Positions 7,915 through 17,713 of a stretch of 64,000 nucleotides of DNA are shown here, piece after piece. Both the position numbers and the translations under genes were made by a program. Source of the DNA: Pseudomonas sp. K2I15 (GTDB lineage Bacteria; Pseudomonadota; Gammaproteobacteria; Pseudomonadales; Pseudomonadaceae). The first letter of the stretch is position 1. Each line of letters opens with the position of its first letter. The stretch spans positions 372,001 to 436,000 of the forward strand of contig NZ_NIXO01000001.1 in assembly GCF_002204795.1 (NCBI RefSeq). The letters are read 5' to 3'. The notes beneath the pieces are model-generated. The model searched no databases and was not told the DNA's origin. It was given only the letters and a program-made list of their open reading frames with translations.

Positions 7915-9264
7915 ATGAAGAAGTCAACATTGGCGTTGGCCGTAGCTTTGGGGGCAATCGCCCAACAAGCAGGCGCCGCAGGTTTTATCGAAGACAGTAA
8001 GGCAACACTGGGTCTGCGTAACTTCTACATCAACACTGACAACCGTGATGGCGCGCCAGGCACAACCACCCGTAGCAAGAACGCTGAATGGGGCCAAGGC
8101 TTCGACCTGCGTTTCATCTCGGGTTTCACCCAAGGTACTGTTCAGTTTGGTGTTGACGCAATTGGCCTGTACGGCATGCGTCTGGATTCCAGCCGCGCAG
8201 ATCACGGTAACTACAGCGGCACCGCTTCGGGCGGCACTGTATTCCCAAGTGACGGCAACAAAGCGGTTGATGACTACGCTAGCCTGGGTCTGACCGGCAA
8301 GGTCAAAATTTCCCAGACCGTGCTGAAGATCGGCACCCTGCAGCCAAACAACCCGGTTATCAAAACCAACGATGGTCGTCTGCTGCCGCAGACCTTCCAG
8401 GGCGGCGAAATCGTTTCGAACGATATCAAGGACCTGACCCTGACTGCTGGTCAGATCGAGCACGGCAAGGGCCGTAACTCCAGCAACAACGAAGGTTTGT
8501 CCATCGCTGGTGCCAACGGCAGCTCGAACTATGACGCCGGTAACTTCGTCAACAAGTTCTACTACGCCGGTGCTGACTACAAAATCACCAAAGACCTGAC
8601 CGCCTCGTACTACTACGGCGAGCTGAAGGACTTCTACGCTCAGAACTTCCTGGGTCTGGTGCACAACTGGGCTATCGGCCCGGGCGTCCTGAAAAGCGAC
8701 CTGCGTTACTACCGCAGCCGTGACAACGGTGCAAACGGTGATACCGCTGGTTACTACACCACCGGTTACTACTCGGATCACACAACCAACGCTACCAAGG
8801 TCAAGGGCAAGGTCGACAACGACCTGTACAGCTACCTGGCGCTGTACTCGGTTGCTGGTCACACCTTCGGTGGCGGTTACCAGTACACCAAGGGCGACAG
8901 CGACTTCCCATGGTTGAACCAAGGTGATGGCTCGTCGAACAGCACCACTACCGACATGCAAATCCAGAAGTTTGCCCGTGCTGGCGAACGTACCTGGCAA
9001 GCTCGCTACGCCTATGACTTCGCCAAGGTTGGCGTACCTGGCCTGACCGCCGGTGTTGTTTACCTCAAAGGTAGCAACATCCAGACCACCACCGGCGACA
9101 AAACCGAGTGGGAACGTGATATCACTCTGGCATACGTCGTTCCACAAGGCCCGCTGAAAAACCTCGGTGTTGCCTGGAAAAACGCTATGTGGCGTACCGA
9201 CGTGGCTACCCGCGACCAGGACGAAAACCGTCTGATCGTCAGCTACTCGATCCCGCTGTTGTAA
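7915..9264 (+). CDS. OprD-family outer membrane porin
   Basis: A 449-residue porin. A signal peptide (MKKSTLALAVALGAIAQQAGA, cleavage near 22) is followed by 'GFIEDSKATLGLRNFYINTD', the usual OprD opening, alternating amphipathic strands, and a C-terminus 'NRLIVSYSIPLL' suited to BAM recognition. OprD porins are 18-strand channels for basic amino acids or small carboxylates. Without a search I cannot tell OprD, OprE, OprQ or an Occ subtype apart; the Gly/Thr/Asn-rich body is reminiscent of OprE. Codon choice (many GGT, AAC, CGT) suggests high expression. It is monocistronic, with a strong Shine-Dalgarno and a hairpin after the stop. Confidence 0.93.
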   Translation: MKKSTLALAVALGAIAQQAGAAGFIEDSKATLGLRNFYINTDNRDGAPGTTTRSKNAEWGQGFDLRFISGFTQGTVQFGVDAIGLYGMRLDSSRADHGNYSGTASGGTVFPSDGNKAVDDYASLGLTGKVKISQTVLKIGTLQPNNPVIKTNDGRLLPQTFQGGEIVSNDIKDLTLTAGQIEHGKGRNSSNNEGLSIAGANGSSNYDAGNFVNKFYYAGADYKITKDLTASYYYGELKDFYAQNFLGLVHNWAIGPGVLKSDLRYYRSRDNGANGDTAGYYTTGYYSDHTTNATKVKGKVDNDLYSYLALYSVAGHTFGGGYQYTKGDSDFPWLNQGDGSSNSTTTDMQIQKFARAGERTWQARYAYDFAKVGVPGLTAGVVYLKGSNIQTTTGDKTEWERDITLAYVVPQGPLKNLGVAWKNAMWRTDVATRDQDENRLIVSYSIPLL

Positions 9265-9274
9265 GAGCGTAAAA

Positions 9275-9301
9275 CCTTGCCCGGCGCAATGCCGGGCAGG
9301 G
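9275..9301 (+). terminator. Probable terminator after the porin gene
   Basis: An 11-base stem (CCTTGCCCGGC / GCCGGGCAGGG, one G-U pair) with a 5-base loop starts 10 bases after the porin stop. The T tract behind it is weak (TGCTTTACTG), so termination may be partial or the hairpin may protect the mRNA 3' end. Confidence 0.6.
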
Positions 9302-9424
9302 TGCTTTACTGTTCAAGTCGGGCTCAACCCCCGCAAGCCCTTCCTGAATCCCCTCTTTGTACAGCGTCTCAAGGCCTTCTCGAGCCTTGAAGAGATGGTG
9401 CGCTTCGCCCGTTCGACTTTCCAA

Positions 9425-9490
9425 TGAATAGATTTTTAATATTCCTTTATCGTCTAGATAAGTCGATATTTATTCTTTTTAAATAATCCC
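9425..9490 (+). promoter_or_regulatory. AT-rich upstream region of lsfA
   Basis: A block of about 65 bases, mostly A and T, ends about 45 bases before lsfA. AT-rich upstream tracts fit a promoter activated by a LysR-type regulator such as CysB, which governs sulfate-starvation genes in pseudomonads. This is inference from context; no specific box is claimed. Confidence 0.3.
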
Positions 9491-9536
9491 CAACACAGGC
9501 ACAGTGGTTCCATAAGCACTCATCAGGAGCCACACC

Positions 9537-10175
9537 ATGAGCCTCAGACTGGGCGACATCGCCCCCGACTTTGAACAGGATTCCAGCGCCGGCAAGATTC
9601 GTTTCCACGAGTGGCTGGGCGATAGCTGGGGCGTGCTGTTTTCTCACCCGGCGGACTTCACCCCGGTGTGCACCACAGAGCTGGGTTTTACCGCCAAGCT
9701 GAAAGACGAATTTGCCAAGCGTGGCGTCAAGGCCATTGCCCTGTCGGTCGACCCGGTGGACTCGCACCACAAGTGGATCGAAGACATCAACGAAACCCAG
9801 AACACCCTCGTCAACTTCCCGATCCTGGCCGACGCTGACCGCAAAGTCTCCGACCTGTACGACCTGATTCACCCGAACGCCAGCGACACCCTCACCGTGC
9901 GTTCGTTGTTCGTGATTGATCCGAACAAAAAGATTCGCCTGACTATTACCTACCCGGCCAGCACCGGCCGCAACTTCCACGAAATCCTGCGGGTGATCGA
10001 CTCGCTGCAGCTGACCGACAGCCACAAAGTCGCCACCCCGGCCAACTGGCAGGACGGTGACGAAGTGGTGATCGTGCCGTCGCTCAAGGACGAGGAAGAG
10101 ATCAAGAAACGCTTTCCGAAGGGTTACCGGGCGGTGAAGCCGTACCTGCGACTCACTCCCCAACCGAATCGCTGA
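9537..10175 (+). CDS. lsfA: 1-Cys peroxiredoxin LsfA
   Basis: A 212-residue Prx6-type peroxiredoxin that reduces hydroperoxides in the cytoplasm. The peroxidatic cysteine is C45 in HPADFTPVCTTEL, and the longer C-terminal domain (about 150-212) is typical of the Prx6 group. There is no obvious resolving cysteine, as expected for a 1-Cys enzyme. The Shine-Dalgarno AGGAG precedes the ATG. It stands just upstream of ssuEADCBF, the same arrangement as in P. putida, where lsfA is induced by sulfate starvation. A strong terminator separates it from ssuE, so it is a separate unit of the same regulon. Confidence 0.93.
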   Translation: MSLRLGDIAPDFEQDSSAGKIRFHEWLGDSWGVLFSHPADFTPVCTTELGFTAKLKDEFAKRGVKAIALSVDPVDSHHKWIEDINETQNTLVNFPILADADRKVSDLYDLIHPNASDTLTVRSLFVIDPNKKIRLTITYPASTGRNFHEILRVIDSLQLTDSHKVATPANWQDGDEVVIVPSLKDEEEIKKRFPKGYRAVKPYLRLTPQPNR

Positions 10176-10187
10176 CACTGAACCAAA

Positions 10188-10277
10188 TGTGGGAGCGGGC
10201 TTGCTCGCGAAAGCGGTGTGTCATTCAAAGATGCGTCAGCTGACAGTCCGCATTCGCGAGCAAGCCCGCACACACAT
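10188..10277. repeat. REPIN (two inverted REP arms)
   Basis: The left arm starts TGTGGGAGCGGGCTTGCT and the right arm is its reverse complement, degraded at the end (CCCGCACACACA instead of CCCGCTCCCACA). The loop is about 42 bases. It lies 12 bases after the lsfA stop and before the terminator. Confidence 0.88.
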
Positions 10278-10324
10278 TTTGACCGAGTTTCAAGCTGCAA
10301 ACCGTCTCACAAAGCAGGGGTTTT

Positions 10325-10349
10325 AAGGCCGTTTCGACGGCCTTTTTTT
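10325..10349 (+). terminator. Rho-independent terminator after lsfA
   Basis: An 8-base perfect stem (AAGGCCGT / ACGGCCTT) closes a TTCG tetraloop and runs into a tract of seven T. A textbook intrinsic terminator that separates lsfA from the ssu operon. Confidence 0.93.
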
Positions 10350-10359
10350 ATGACTGGTG

Positions 10360-10440
10360 TTTAGTGAATGACATATGCATTTAAAGAATAAACAAATGAA
10401 AAAATAAGATTTATAGATATATAAATTGGCTGATATGGTC
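10360..10440 (+). promoter_or_regulatory. AT-rich promoter region of the ssu operon
   Basis: After the lsfA terminator, about 80 bases of strongly AT-rich sequence precede the ssuE leader. This is the only non-coding space in front of ssuE and so must hold the operon promoter. Control by CysB-type sulfur regulators is expected from the family; no exact box can be defended by eye. Confidence 0.4.
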
Positions 10441-10503
10441 TGTCCCATCTTGGCGCCATCGCCACATAGCGAACCGCCGACACTTTCCAAAGGAATTTCC
10501 TAC

Positions 10504-11097
10504 ATGCTGGTCGTAACACTTGGTGGTAGCCCCAGCCAACGTTCCCGGTCCGGGGTCTTGCTGGATCACAGCCGCAACTGGTTGCAGCAACAAGGCGTGG
10601 AAGTGGTGAGTTATCAGATACGGGACTTCCCGGCCGAAGACTTGCTGCACGCACGGTTCGACAGCCCGAAGATCATCGACCTGCTGGAGCAAGTGGCGAA
10701 TGCCGATGGCCTGGTGATCGCCACGCCGGTGTACAAGGCCTCGTTTTCCGGCGCCCTGAAAACCGTCCTCGACCTGCTGCCCGAACGCGCCCTGGCCCAC
10801 AAAATCGTATTGCCGATGGCCACCGGCGGCAGCATCGCTCACATGCTGGCGGTGGACTACGCGCTGAAGCCGGTGCTGTCGGCCCTGAAAGCCCAGGAAT
10901 TGCTCCACGGGATTTTCGCCGAAGACAGCCAGATCGCTTACGGCGAAGGCAGTGCTCAGGCGCAACTGGTGCCGGTGCTGGAACAACGTTTGAGCGAGGC
11001 CCTGGAGACGTTCTACAGCGCCATGGCCCGCCGCCCGAAACCCCTTGATCCCCATGTGTTGAATGAACGTTTGTTGAGTGCTCGCTGGAGCATTTAA
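10504..11097 (+). CDS. ssuE: NADPH-dependent FMN reductase SsuE
   Basis: A 197-residue flavodoxin-fold reductase that supplies FMNH2 to the alkanesulfonate monooxygenase SsuD. The N-terminus has the flavin-phosphate loop '[12 protein letters not shown]', and '[24 protein letters not shown]' is the family core. ATG 10504 follows AAAGGAA; a 26-residue upstream extension is unlike the family. First gene of ssuEADCBF. Confidence 0.93.
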   Translation: MLVVTLGGSPSQRSRSGVLLDHSRNWLQQQGVEVVSYQIRDFPAEDLLHARFDSPKIIDLLEQVANADGLVIATPVYKASFSGALKTVLDLLPERALAHKIVLPMATGGSIAHMLAVDYALKPVLSALKAQELLHGIFAEDSQIAYGEGSAQAQLVPVLEQRLSEALETFYSAMARRPKPLDPHVLNERLLSARWSI

Positions 11098-11205
11098 GCC
11101 TCACCCAGCTTTACCTGAATTCAACAAGTAGTACTCACCTTACTCAGCCGCCAACGGCCAAGCAGGTGCAGCCAACCCCCTAATCGTATATGTGGAGAGA
11201 GCGCC

Positions 11206-12174
11206 ATGCGCACTGTCATCTTGCGTCGTGGTCTGGTCGCACTGTTTGCTGCGGCTGTGTCCTTCGGCGCCATTGTTCAAGCTCAAGCCGCCGAGACCCT
11301 GCGGATCGGCTATCAAAAGTACGGCACGCTGGTGCTGCTCAAGGCCAAGGGCTCGCTGGAAAAGCGCCTGGCGGAGCAGGGCGTGCAGGTGCAATGGACT
11401 GAGTTTCCCGGCGGCCCGCAGTTGCTGGAAGGATTGAACGTCGGCTCCATCGACTTCGGCGTCACCGGCGAAACCCCGCCCGTGTTCGCCCAGGCCGCCG
11501 GTGCCGATCTGCTTTACGTCGCCTACGAGCCACCGGCACCGACCAGTGAAGCGATCCTGGTGCCGAAAGATTCGCCGATCAAATCGGTGCAAGACCTCAA
11601 GGGCAAGAAAGTCGTCCTCAATAAAGGCTCCAATGTGCACTACCTGCTGGTACGTGCCCTGGAAGATGCCGGCCTGAAATACACCGACGTGCAGACCGTG
11701 TTCCTGCCGCCCGCCGACGCCCGCGCCGCGTTCGAGCGTGGCAGCGTCGATGCCTGGGTGATCTGGGACCCGTACCAGGCCGCCGCCGAGAAACAGCTGC
11801 AAGCCCGCACCCTGCGTGACGGCACTGGCATCGCCGACAACCATCAGTTCTACCTGGCCACCAAGCCCTACGCCGAAAAGCACCCTGAAGTGATCAAGGC
11901 ATTGGTGGAAGAAGTACGCGCCGTGGGCGAATGGTCCAAGGCCAACCCGGAGCAGGTCACCGAACAAGTCGCACCGCTGCTGGGCCTGCCCGCCGACATC
12001 ACCCTGACCTCGGTGAAACGCCAGGGCTACGGCGCGCTGTTCCTGACGCCTGAAGTGGTCGCCGCGCAGCAGAAGATTGCCGACAGCTTCTACCAACTCA
12101 AATTGATCCCCAAACCCTTGAACATCAAGGACGTGATCTGGACGCCGCCCGCCGCCGTTGCCAAAGCGCCGTAA
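11206..12174 (+). CDS. ssuA: Aliphatic sulfonate ABC transporter binding protein SsuA
   Basis: A 322-residue periplasmic binding protein. The signal peptide spans about 1-29 ([22 protein letters not shown]) and the mature part begins '[13 protein letters not shown]', typical of the SsuA/TauA/NrtA group. '[28 protein letters not shown]' is the ligand-cleft segment. It delivers alkanesulfonates to SsuCB. The Shine-Dalgarno GGAGAG is clear. It lies 108 bases after ssuE. Confidence 0.93.
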   Translation: MRTVILRRGLVALFAAAVSFGAIVQAQAAETLRIGYQKYGTLVLLKAKGSLEKRLAEQGVQVQWTEFPGGPQLLEGLNVGSIDFGVTGETPPVFAQAAGADLLYVAYEPPAPTSEAILVPKDSPIKSVQDLKGKKVVLNKGSNVHYLLVRALEDAGLKYTDVQTVFLPPADARAAFERGSVDAWVIWDPYQAAAEKQLQARTLRDGTGIADNHQFYLATKPYAEKHPEVIKALVEEVRAVGEWSKANPEQVTEQVAPLLGLPADITLTSVKRQGYGALFLTPEVVAAQQKIADSFYQLKLIPKPLNIKDVIWTPPAAVAKAP

Positions 12175-12199
12175 TCCGATTTCTTCAGGAGACAACTCC

Positions 12200-13348
12200 A
12201 TGAGCCTCAATATTTTCTGGTTCCTGCCTACCCACGGCGACGGCCATTACCTTGGCACCGCCGAAGGCGCTCGCGCCGTTGATCACGGTTACTTGCAGCA
12301 AGTGGCCCAGGCGGCAGACCGCCTTGGTTTCGGCGGGGTGCTGATCCCCACCGGTCGCTCCTGCGAAGATTCGTGGCTGGTAGCGGCGTCGCTGATCCCG
12401 GTGACCCAACGCTTGAAATTCCTTGTCGCGCTGCGCCCCGGGATCATTTCCCCGACGGTGGCTGCGCGTCAGGCGGCAACCCTGGATCGTTTGTCCGGTG
12501 GCCGGGCGTTGTTCAACCTGGTAACCGGTGGCGACCCGGAAGAATTGGCCGGCGACGGTTTGTTCCTGACCCATGAAGAGCGTTATCAGGCGTCTGTGGA
12601 ATTCACCCGCATCTGGCGCCGCGTGCTGGAAGGCGAAACCGTCGATTACGATGGCCAGCACATCAGTGTCAAAGGCGCCAAATTGCTCTACCCACCGATC
12701 CAGCAACCGCGTCCGCCGCTGTATTTCGGTGGCTCCTCCGAAGCGGCCCAGGACCTGGCAGCCGAACAAGTGGAAATGGTCCTGACCTGGGGCGAGCCGC
12801 CGGCCGCAGTGGCGGAAAAGATCGCACAGGTTCGCGCCAAGGCCGCCAAGCTCGGGCGTACCTTGCGCTTCGGCATTCGCCTGCATGTGATCGTGCGTGA
12901 AACCAACGCCGAAGCCTGGCAGGCCGCCGACAAACTGATCTCCCACGTGGACGATGAAACCATCGCCCGCGCCCAGGCCTCGTTGTCGCGTTTTGATTCC
13001 GTAGGCCAGCAACGCATGGCCGCCTTGCACGGCGGCAGCCGCGACAACCTGGAAGTCAGCCCCAACCTGTGGGCAGGTGTAGGCCTGGTACGTGGCGGCG
13101 CCGGCACCGCCTTGGTAGGCGATGGCCCAACCGTGGCGGCGCGAGTGAAGGAATACGCCGACCTTGGCATCGATACCTTTATCTTCTCCGGTTATCCACA
13201 CCTGGAAGAGTCGTATCGCGTGGCTGAGTTGCTGTTCCCGCACCTGGATATCGAACGTCCCGAGCTGCCCAAAGGCGCCGGTTACGTCAGCCCGTTCGGC
13301 GAAATGGTCGCCAACGACATTCTTCCCAAAGCTGCGTCCCAGAGCTGA
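12200..13348 (+). CDS. ssuD: FMNH2-dependent alkanesulfonate monooxygenase SsuD
   Basis: A 382-residue bacterial luciferase-like TIM-barrel enzyme that splits alkanesulfonates into an aldehyde and sulfite using FMNH2 from SsuE and O2. The opening '[20 protein letters not shown]' and the central '[21 protein letters not shown]' are characteristic of SsuD. ATG 12200 follows CAGGAGA. Length matches E. coli SsuD (381). It lies 25 bases after ssuA. Confidence 0.95.
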   Translation: MSLNIFWFLPTHGDGHYLGTAEGARAVDHGYLQQVAQAADRLGFGGVLIPTGRSCEDSWLVAASLIPVTQRLKFLVALRPGIISPTVAARQAATLDRLSGGRALFNLVTGGDPEELAGDGLFLTHEERYQASVEFTRIWRRVLEGETVDYDGQHISVKGAKLLYPPIQQPRPPLYFGGSSEAAQDLAAEQVEMVLTWGEPPAAVAEKIAQVRAKAAKLGRTLRFGIRLHVIVRETNAEAWQAADKLISHVDDETIARAQASLSRFDSVGQQRMAALHGGSRDNLEVSPNLWAGVGLVRGGAGTALVGDGPTVAARVKEYADLGIDTFIFSGYPHLEESYRVAELLFPHLDIERPELPKGAGYVSPFGEMVANDILPKAASQS

Positions 13349-13357
13349 GGCGTCGCC

Positions 13358-14146
13358 ATGAACCTTGAAAAATTAAGTCATCGATTGGCGCCTTGGGCGC
13401 TGCCGATTCTGTTGCTGGCGGTATGGCAGTTGTCTGTGTCGGCCGGTTGGTTGTCGACGCGCATTCTGCCGGCGCCCAGCGCTGTGATCGAGGCGGGTGT
13501 CAGCCTGGTCCGCAGCGGCGAAATCTGGACCCATCTGGCCATTAGTGGCTGGCGTGCGGGCCTGGGCTTTGTGATCGGCGGCAGCATCGGCCTGGCCCTG
13601 GGCTTTATCACCGGCCTGTCGACCTGGGGTGAACGCCTGCTGGACAGCTCGGTGCAGATGATCCGCAACGTGCCGCACCTGGCGCTGATCCCACTGGTGA
13701 TCCTGTGGTTCGGCATTGATGAGACGGCGAAGATATTCCTGGTCGCCCTCGGCACGCTGTTCCCGATCTACCTCAATACTTACCACGGCATCCGCAACGT
13801 CGACCCGGCGCTGGTGGAGATGGCCCGCAGTTATGGCCTGTCCGGTTTCAGCCTGTTTCGCCAGGTGATCTTGCCGGGCGCCTTGCCTTCGATTCTTGTC
13901 GGCGTGCGCTTTGCGTTGGGCTTTATGTGGCTGACGCTGATCGTTGCAGAAACCATCTCTGCCAGTTCCGGCATTGGCTACCTGGCGATGAACGCCCGGG
14001 AGTTCCTGCAAACCGACGTGGTGGTATTGGCGATCGTGCTGTACGCCGTGCTCGGCAAGCTGGCAGACCTGGCGGCGCGTGGCCTGGAACGCGTCTGGCT
14101 GCGCTGGCACCCGGCTTATCAAGTGAATAAAGGAGGTGCGGCATGA
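13358..14146 (+). CDS. ssuC: Aliphatic sulfonate ABC transporter permease SsuC
   Basis: A 262-residue inner-membrane permease with about six hydrophobic segments. The EAA-type loop that docks the ATPase is visible as '[29 protein letters not shown]', broken here as [14 protein letters not shown] then [10 protein letters not shown]. It starts 9 bases after ssuD and its stop overlaps the ssuB start by 4 bases (ATGA), suggesting translational coupling. Confidence 0.93.
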   Translation: MNLEKLSHRLAPWALPILLLAVWQLSVSAGWLSTRILPAPSAVIEAGVSLVRSGEIWTHLAISGWRAGLGFVIGGSIGLALGFITGLSTWGERLLDSSVQMIRNVPHLALIPLVILWFGIDETAKIFLVALGTLFPIYLNTYHGIRNVDPALVEMARSYGLSGFSLFRQVILPGALPSILVGVRFALGFMWLTLIVAETISASSGIGYLAMNAREFLQTDVVVLAIVLYAVLGKLADLAARGLERVWLRWHPAYQVNKGGAA

Positions 14147-14949
14147 CCGCTCAACAACCTCCACGCCTGCTGCAGGGCATTCCCCTGGCAGTGCGCAAGT
14201 TGCGCAAGTCTTTTGGCTCGCGGGAAGTGCTGAAGGAAATCGACCTGCATATTCCGGCCGGTCAGTTTGTTGCGGTCGTGGGCCGTAGTGGCTGCGGCAA
14301 AAGCACCTTGCTGCGTCTGCTGGCCGGGCTGGACAAAGCCAGTGGCGGCGAGTTGCTCGCCGGTTCAGCGCCGCTGAGTGATGCGATTGAAGACACACGG
14401 TTGATGTTCCAGGAAGCGCGCCTGCTGCCGTGGAAAAAGATCATCGACAACGTGGGCCTGGGTCTCAAGGGCAACTGGCGCCCCAAGGCATTGGAAGCGT
14501 TGGAAGCGGTCGGCCTGGCCGAGCGCGCCAATGAGTGGCCTGCGGCGTTGTCCGGTGGCCAGAAGCAACGCGTGGCCCTGGCCCGCGCCCTGATCCACCA
14601 ACCACGCCTGTTGCTACTGGACGAGCCGCTGGGGGCCCTGGATGCCCTGACCCGGATCGAGATGCAGCAACTGATCGAGAACCTCTGGCGCAAACACGGC
14701 TTTACCGTGTTGCTGGTGACCCACGACGTCAGCGAAGCCGTGGCCATTGCCGACCGGGTGATCCTGATCGAAGAAGGCGAAATCGGCCTCGACCTGCACG
14801 TGGAACTCCCACGCCCGCGGGTGCGTGGCTCCCACCGCCTGGCGGCGCTGGAAACCGAAGTGCTTAACCGTGTGTTGTCGCTGCCCGGCACGCCGCCGGA
14901 ACCCGAACCTGTTTCACCGCTGCCTACGCAATTGCGTTGGGCTCAATAA
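14143..14949 (+). CDS. ssuB: Aliphatic sulfonate ABC transporter ATPase SsuB
   Basis: A 268-residue ABC ATPase: Walker A '[18 protein letters not shown]', Q loop '[12 protein letters not shown]', signature '[17 protein letters not shown]', Walker B '[12 protein letters not shown]', switch 'LVTHDVSEA'. It energises sulfonate uptake with SsuA and SsuC. It overlaps ssuC by 4 bases. The C-terminal 40 residues are Pro-rich and look non-catalytic. Confidence 0.94.
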   Translation: MTAQQPPRLLQGIPLAVRKLRKSFGSREVLKEIDLHIPAGQFVAVVGRSGCGKSTLLRLLAGLDKASGGELLAGSAPLSDAIEDTRLMFQEARLLPWKKIIDNVGLGLKGNWRPKALEALEAVGLAERANEWPAALSGGQKQRVALARALIHQPRLLLLDEPLGALDALTRIEMQQLIENLWRKHGFTVLLVTHDVSEAVAIADRVILIEEGEIGLDLHVELPRPRVRGSHRLAALETEVLNRVLSLPGTPPEPEPVSPLPTQLRWAQ

Positions 14950-14978
14950 CTCACTTGTCTTACACAGGAAGAACGACC

Positions 14979-15194
14979 ATGACTATTAAAGCCATCAACG
15001 TGCGTAACCAGTTCAAAGGCACCATCAAGGAAATCGTCGAAGGCGACGTACTGTCGGAAATCGACGTGCAGACCGCGTCCGGCATCGTGACCTCGGTGAT
15101 TACCACTCGCTCGGTCAAAGAGCTGGAGCTGGTGATTGGCAGTGAAGTGATTGCCTTCGTTAAATCCACCGAGGTGTCGATCGCCAAGTTGTGA
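14979..15194 (+). CDS. ssuF: Molbindin-like TOBE protein SsuF
   Basis: A 71-residue single TOBE (molbindin-like) domain: 'IKAINVRNQFKGTIKEIVEG...SEIDVQTASGIVTSVITTRSV', the pattern of small oxyanion-binding proteins. ssuF is the last gene of the P. putida ssu operon, where it is needed for growth on some sulfonates, though its biochemical role is unclear. ATG 14979 follows ACAGGAA. A terminator follows directly. Confidence 0.88.
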   Translation: MTIKAINVRNQFKGTIKEIVEGDVLSEIDVQTASGIVTSVITTRSVKELELVIGSEVIAFVKSTEVSIAKL

Positions 15195-15208
15195 TCGATG
15201 TTTCCCAC

Positions 15209-15241
15209 AAAACCCCGAAGGTGAAAGCCTGTCGGGGTTTT
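15209..15241 (+). terminator. Rho-independent terminator of the ssu operon
   Basis: AAAACCCCGA pairs with TCGGGGTTTT around a 13-base loop, 14 bases after the ssuF stop; the right arm ends in T. Confidence 0.85.
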
Positions 15242-15260
15242 CGTCGTTCTTGAGATCGCT

Positions 15261-15342
15261 TTCGCGAGCAAGCCTGCTCCCACATTCGACCGAGTTCTAC
15301 CGTTGGAATGCAGTCGAATGTGGGAGCGGGCTTGCTCGCGAA
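15261..15342. repeat. REPIN, opposite arm order
   Basis: It begins with TTCGCGAGCAAGCCTGCTCC and ends with TGTGGGAGCGGGCTTGCT plus CGCGAA, so the head-in arms enclose a short loop containing a GAATGCAGTCGAAT-type stretch. One base of the left arm differs (CCTGC for CCCGC). It lies between the convergent ssu operon and tetR-type gene. Confidence 0.88.
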
Positions 15343-15366
15343 GAGGCCGACACAGGCAACAAAAAA

Positions 15367-16005
15367 TTAGAGCGAAGCCACCCGCTTGGGTAAAAACGCC
15401 GGCAAATAAAGCCCCACATACGCATCAAACACCCGCATGCCTTCCTCGGCCATACGCGGGGTGATCTGTCCGTACTGATGCACCGAGCGCGCATAGACGC
15501 GGTCGCTCAGCTCCAGGGCCAGGGCAAACACGTCGACATCGGCAGGCAGGCTCGGCACTTCGAAGTGCCGGTTGAACACTTCATACATCAGGTTTCCCAG
15601 CTCCAGGTCATGCTGGCGGTCGGCCTGTGTCACTTCGGTCAACCCGTGCTGGGCGAGAATCAATTGCCGGGCGGCGGCGTCGTTGCTGTAGATAGTGAGC
15701 ATGCGCTGCTCCACCACGCCCGACAGGTCGCGCCAGTGCTTGAGTGACTCGTGGTCGATGGGTGCTTGAATGGCCGCGCGAAAGGCTGCATGCACATCGG
15801 CGGTCAATGCTTCGAGCAAAGCCGGCACGCTGGCGAAGAAGTGGTACACCGATGACGGCGGAATCTGCGCCCGTTCGGCCACGCTGTAGATCGACAGGCT
15901 GGCCACGCCTTCGGCGGCCAGCAAGGTGCGGGCGGCATCGAGGATCGCGTCGATCCGGGCCCGGCTGCGGGCGCGGGGTTTGCGAGGGGCGGCGGGGCGA
16001 TTCAT
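15367..16005 (-). CDS. TetR-family transcriptional regulator
   Basis: A 212-residue regulator. The N-terminal helix-turn-helix is clear: 'RIDAILDAARTLLAAEGVASLSIYSVAERAQIPPSSVYHFF' (split: ARTLLAAEGVASLSIYS and VAERAQIPPSSVYHFF). The C-terminal ligand domain is family-variable. The first 15 residues are Arg/Pro-rich. The Shine-Dalgarno TAGGAGA precedes the ATG. It stands alone between two REPINs, so no target is suggested by position; being convergent with ssu, it is not an obvious ssu regulator. Confidence 0.9.
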   Translation of the reverse strand: MNRPAAPRKPRARSRARIDAILDAARTLLAAEGVASLSIYSVAERAQIPPSSVYHFFASVPALLEALTADVHAAFRAAIQAPIDHESLKHWRDLSGVVEQRMLTIYSNDAAARQLILAQHGLTEVTQADRQHDLELGNLMYEVFNRHFEVPSLPADVDVFALALELSDRVYARSVHQYGQITPRMAEEGMRVFDAYVGLYLPAFLPKRVASL

Positions 16006-16069
16006 TGAAGTCTCCTACAGGGCAGCGGGCATTGTATGAGCAGGAAGGTGTGTTGTCTGCCAAGCCGCC

Positions 16070-16152
16070 TTCGCGAGCAAGCCCGCTCCCACATTCAACT
16101 GCATTCCCCCTGTTGGAACCCGGTCAAATGTGGGAGCGGGCTTGCTCGCGAA
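16070..16152. repeat. REPIN, opposite arm order
   Basis: TTCGCGAGCAAGCCCGCTCC opens and the TGTGGGAGCGGGCTTGCT arm closes it, with about 35 bases of loop (CATTCAACTGCATTCC...). The arms are perfect. It is located between the tetR-type start and the spuI terminator. Confidence 0.9.
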
Positions 16153-16183
16153 GAGGCCAGATCGGTCTCCCGGAAGAGCCCAT

Positions 16184-16217
16184 AAAAAAACGCCGCAGGC
16201 CAAAAGCCAGCGGCGTT
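16184..16217 (-). terminator. Rho-independent terminator of spuI
   Basis: Read on the minus strand, AACGCCGC pairs with GCGGCGTT around a 13-base loop and is followed by a run of seven T, 20 bases after the spuI stop. Confidence 0.9.
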
Positions 16218-16236
16218 CCTTTAATCAAGCAACCGC

Positions 16237-17613
16237 TTACACGGTATGCAGGTACCAGTTGTACTCAAGGTCGGAGATGGAGTGTTCAAACTCTTCCAGC
16301 TCACTTTCCTTACAGGCGACGAAGATATCGATGTATTTAGGATCGATGTACTTGGCCATCACCTCGCTGTCGTCCAACTCGCGCAGGGCATCACGCAGGT
16401 TGTTCGGCAGGCTCTGTTCGTTCTGCTCGTAGCTGTTGCCTTCCACCGGTGCGCCAGGCTCGATCTTGTTGGTCAGGCCGTGATGCACGCCTGCCAGAAC
16501 CGAAGCCATCAGCAGGTAAGGGTTGGCGTCGGCGCCGGCCACACGGTGTTCGATACGTACGGCGTCGGACGAGCCGGTCGGTACGCGAATCGCCACGGTG
16601 CGGTTGTCCAGGCCCCAGCACGGCGAGTTCGGCACGTAGAACTGTGCGCCGAAACGGCGGTAGGAGTTGACGTTAGGGCACAGGAACGCCATTTGGGCGG
16701 GTAGGGTCTCCAGCACACCGCCGATCGCGTGACGCAATGCGGCGTTCTGCTCGGGATCCTCGCTGGCAAAGATGTTCTTGCCGTCCTTGTCCAGGATCGA
16801 AATGTGCACGTGTAAGCCGTTGCCTGCCTGGCCTGGGTAAGGCTTGGCCATGAAGGTGGTGTCCATCTCATGGTCGTAGGCAATGTTCTTGATCAGACGC
16901 TTGAGCAGTACCGCGTAGTCGCAGGCCTTTATAGGGTCGGCAACGTGGTGCAGGTTCACTTCGAACTGCGCCGGGGCACTTTCCTTGACGATGGCGTCGG
17001 CAGGGATGCCTTGCTCTTTTGCACCTTCCAGAATGTCCTGGAGGCAGTCGACGTATTCGTCGAGGTCGTCGATCAGGTAGACCTGTGTCGAGTGCGGGCG
17101 TTTGCCGGAGATCGGCGAGCGGGGCGGTTGTGGCCGGCCATTCACGTTCTCCTGGTCAATCAGGTAGAACTCAAGCTCAAATGCGGCGCAGATGGTCAGA
17201 CCGAGGTCGTCAAATTTGCTTACAACTTGGCGGAGTACTTCGCGAGGATCGGCGAAGAAAGGTTCACCTTCGAGTTCGTGCATGGTCATCAACAATTGCG
17301 CGGTTGGGCGCTTTTGCCACGGCTCGTTGCACAGGGTGTCGGGGATTGGATAACAGATTCGGTCAGCATCACCGATGTCCAGGCCCAGGCCGGTGCTTTC
17401 CACCGTTGAGCCATTGATATCCAGGGCAAATAGAGAGGCAGGCAGGTTAATGCCCTTCTCGTAAACCTTGTGGAGGCTGGTGCGTTCGATGCGCTTGCCG
17501 CGCACCACACCATTCATATCCGCAATTAGAAGGTCTACGTACAGAACCTCAGGATGATCCTTAAGGAACGCGTTCGCTTCGTTAAGCTGAACGGCACGCG
17601 GGGGTACCGACAT
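16237..17613 (-). CDS. spuI: Gamma-glutamylputrescine synthetase SpuI (glutamine synthetase family)
   Basis: A 458-residue glutamine synthetase-like ligase that joins glutamate to putrescine at the cost of ATP. Landmarks are 'DMNGVVRGKRIERTSL' near the N-terminus, the metal/Glu site 'FELEFYLI', 'NGLHVHISILD' and 'RIEHRVAGADANPYL' in the catalytic barrel. It is divergent from spuA, the order seen in P. aeruginosa (PA0296 beside PA0297). The start follows AAAGGTGT. The spu set holds a second synthetase, spuB; the two may prefer different polyamines. Confidence 0.9.
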   Translation of the reverse strand: MSVPPRAVQLNEANAFLKDHPEVLYVDLLIADMNGVVRGKRIERTSLHKVYEKGINLPASLFALDINGSTVESTGLGLDIGDADRICYPIPDTLCNEPWQKRPTAQLLMTMHELEGEPFFADPREVLRQVVSKFDDLGLTICAAFELEFYLIDQENVNGRPQPPRSPISGKRPHSTQVYLIDDLDEYVDCLQDILEGAKEQGIPADAIVKESAPAQFEVNLHHVADPIKACDYAVLLKRLIKNIAYDHEMDTTFMAKPYPGQAGNGLHVHISILDKDGKNIFASEDPEQNAALRHAIGGVLETLPAQMAFLCPNVNSYRRFGAQFYVPNSPCWGLDNRTVAIRVPTGSSDAVRIEHRVAGADANPYLLMASVLAGVHHGLTNKIEPGAPVEGNSYEQNEQSLPNNLRDALRELDDSEVMAKYIDPKYIDIFVACKESELEEFEHSISDLEYNWYLHTV

Positions 17614-17713
17614 GATGCAACACCTTTGTTGTTAAAAATATCAATCATTGATCTCTTCGGGTTTCAGTCAACCCGAACGGCATGCCGAAGTCAAGCGAGG
17701 CCTTTTTTGCCCT

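Noticed and set aside
9239-9424. 61-codon minus-strand frame after the porin, with a protein-like central stretch (FKAREGLETLYKEGIQEGL)
   Set aside because: The middle looks like real protein, but the frame has no clear ribosome site and its end runs into the porin gene. It could be a gene remnant, but I cannot support it as a gene.
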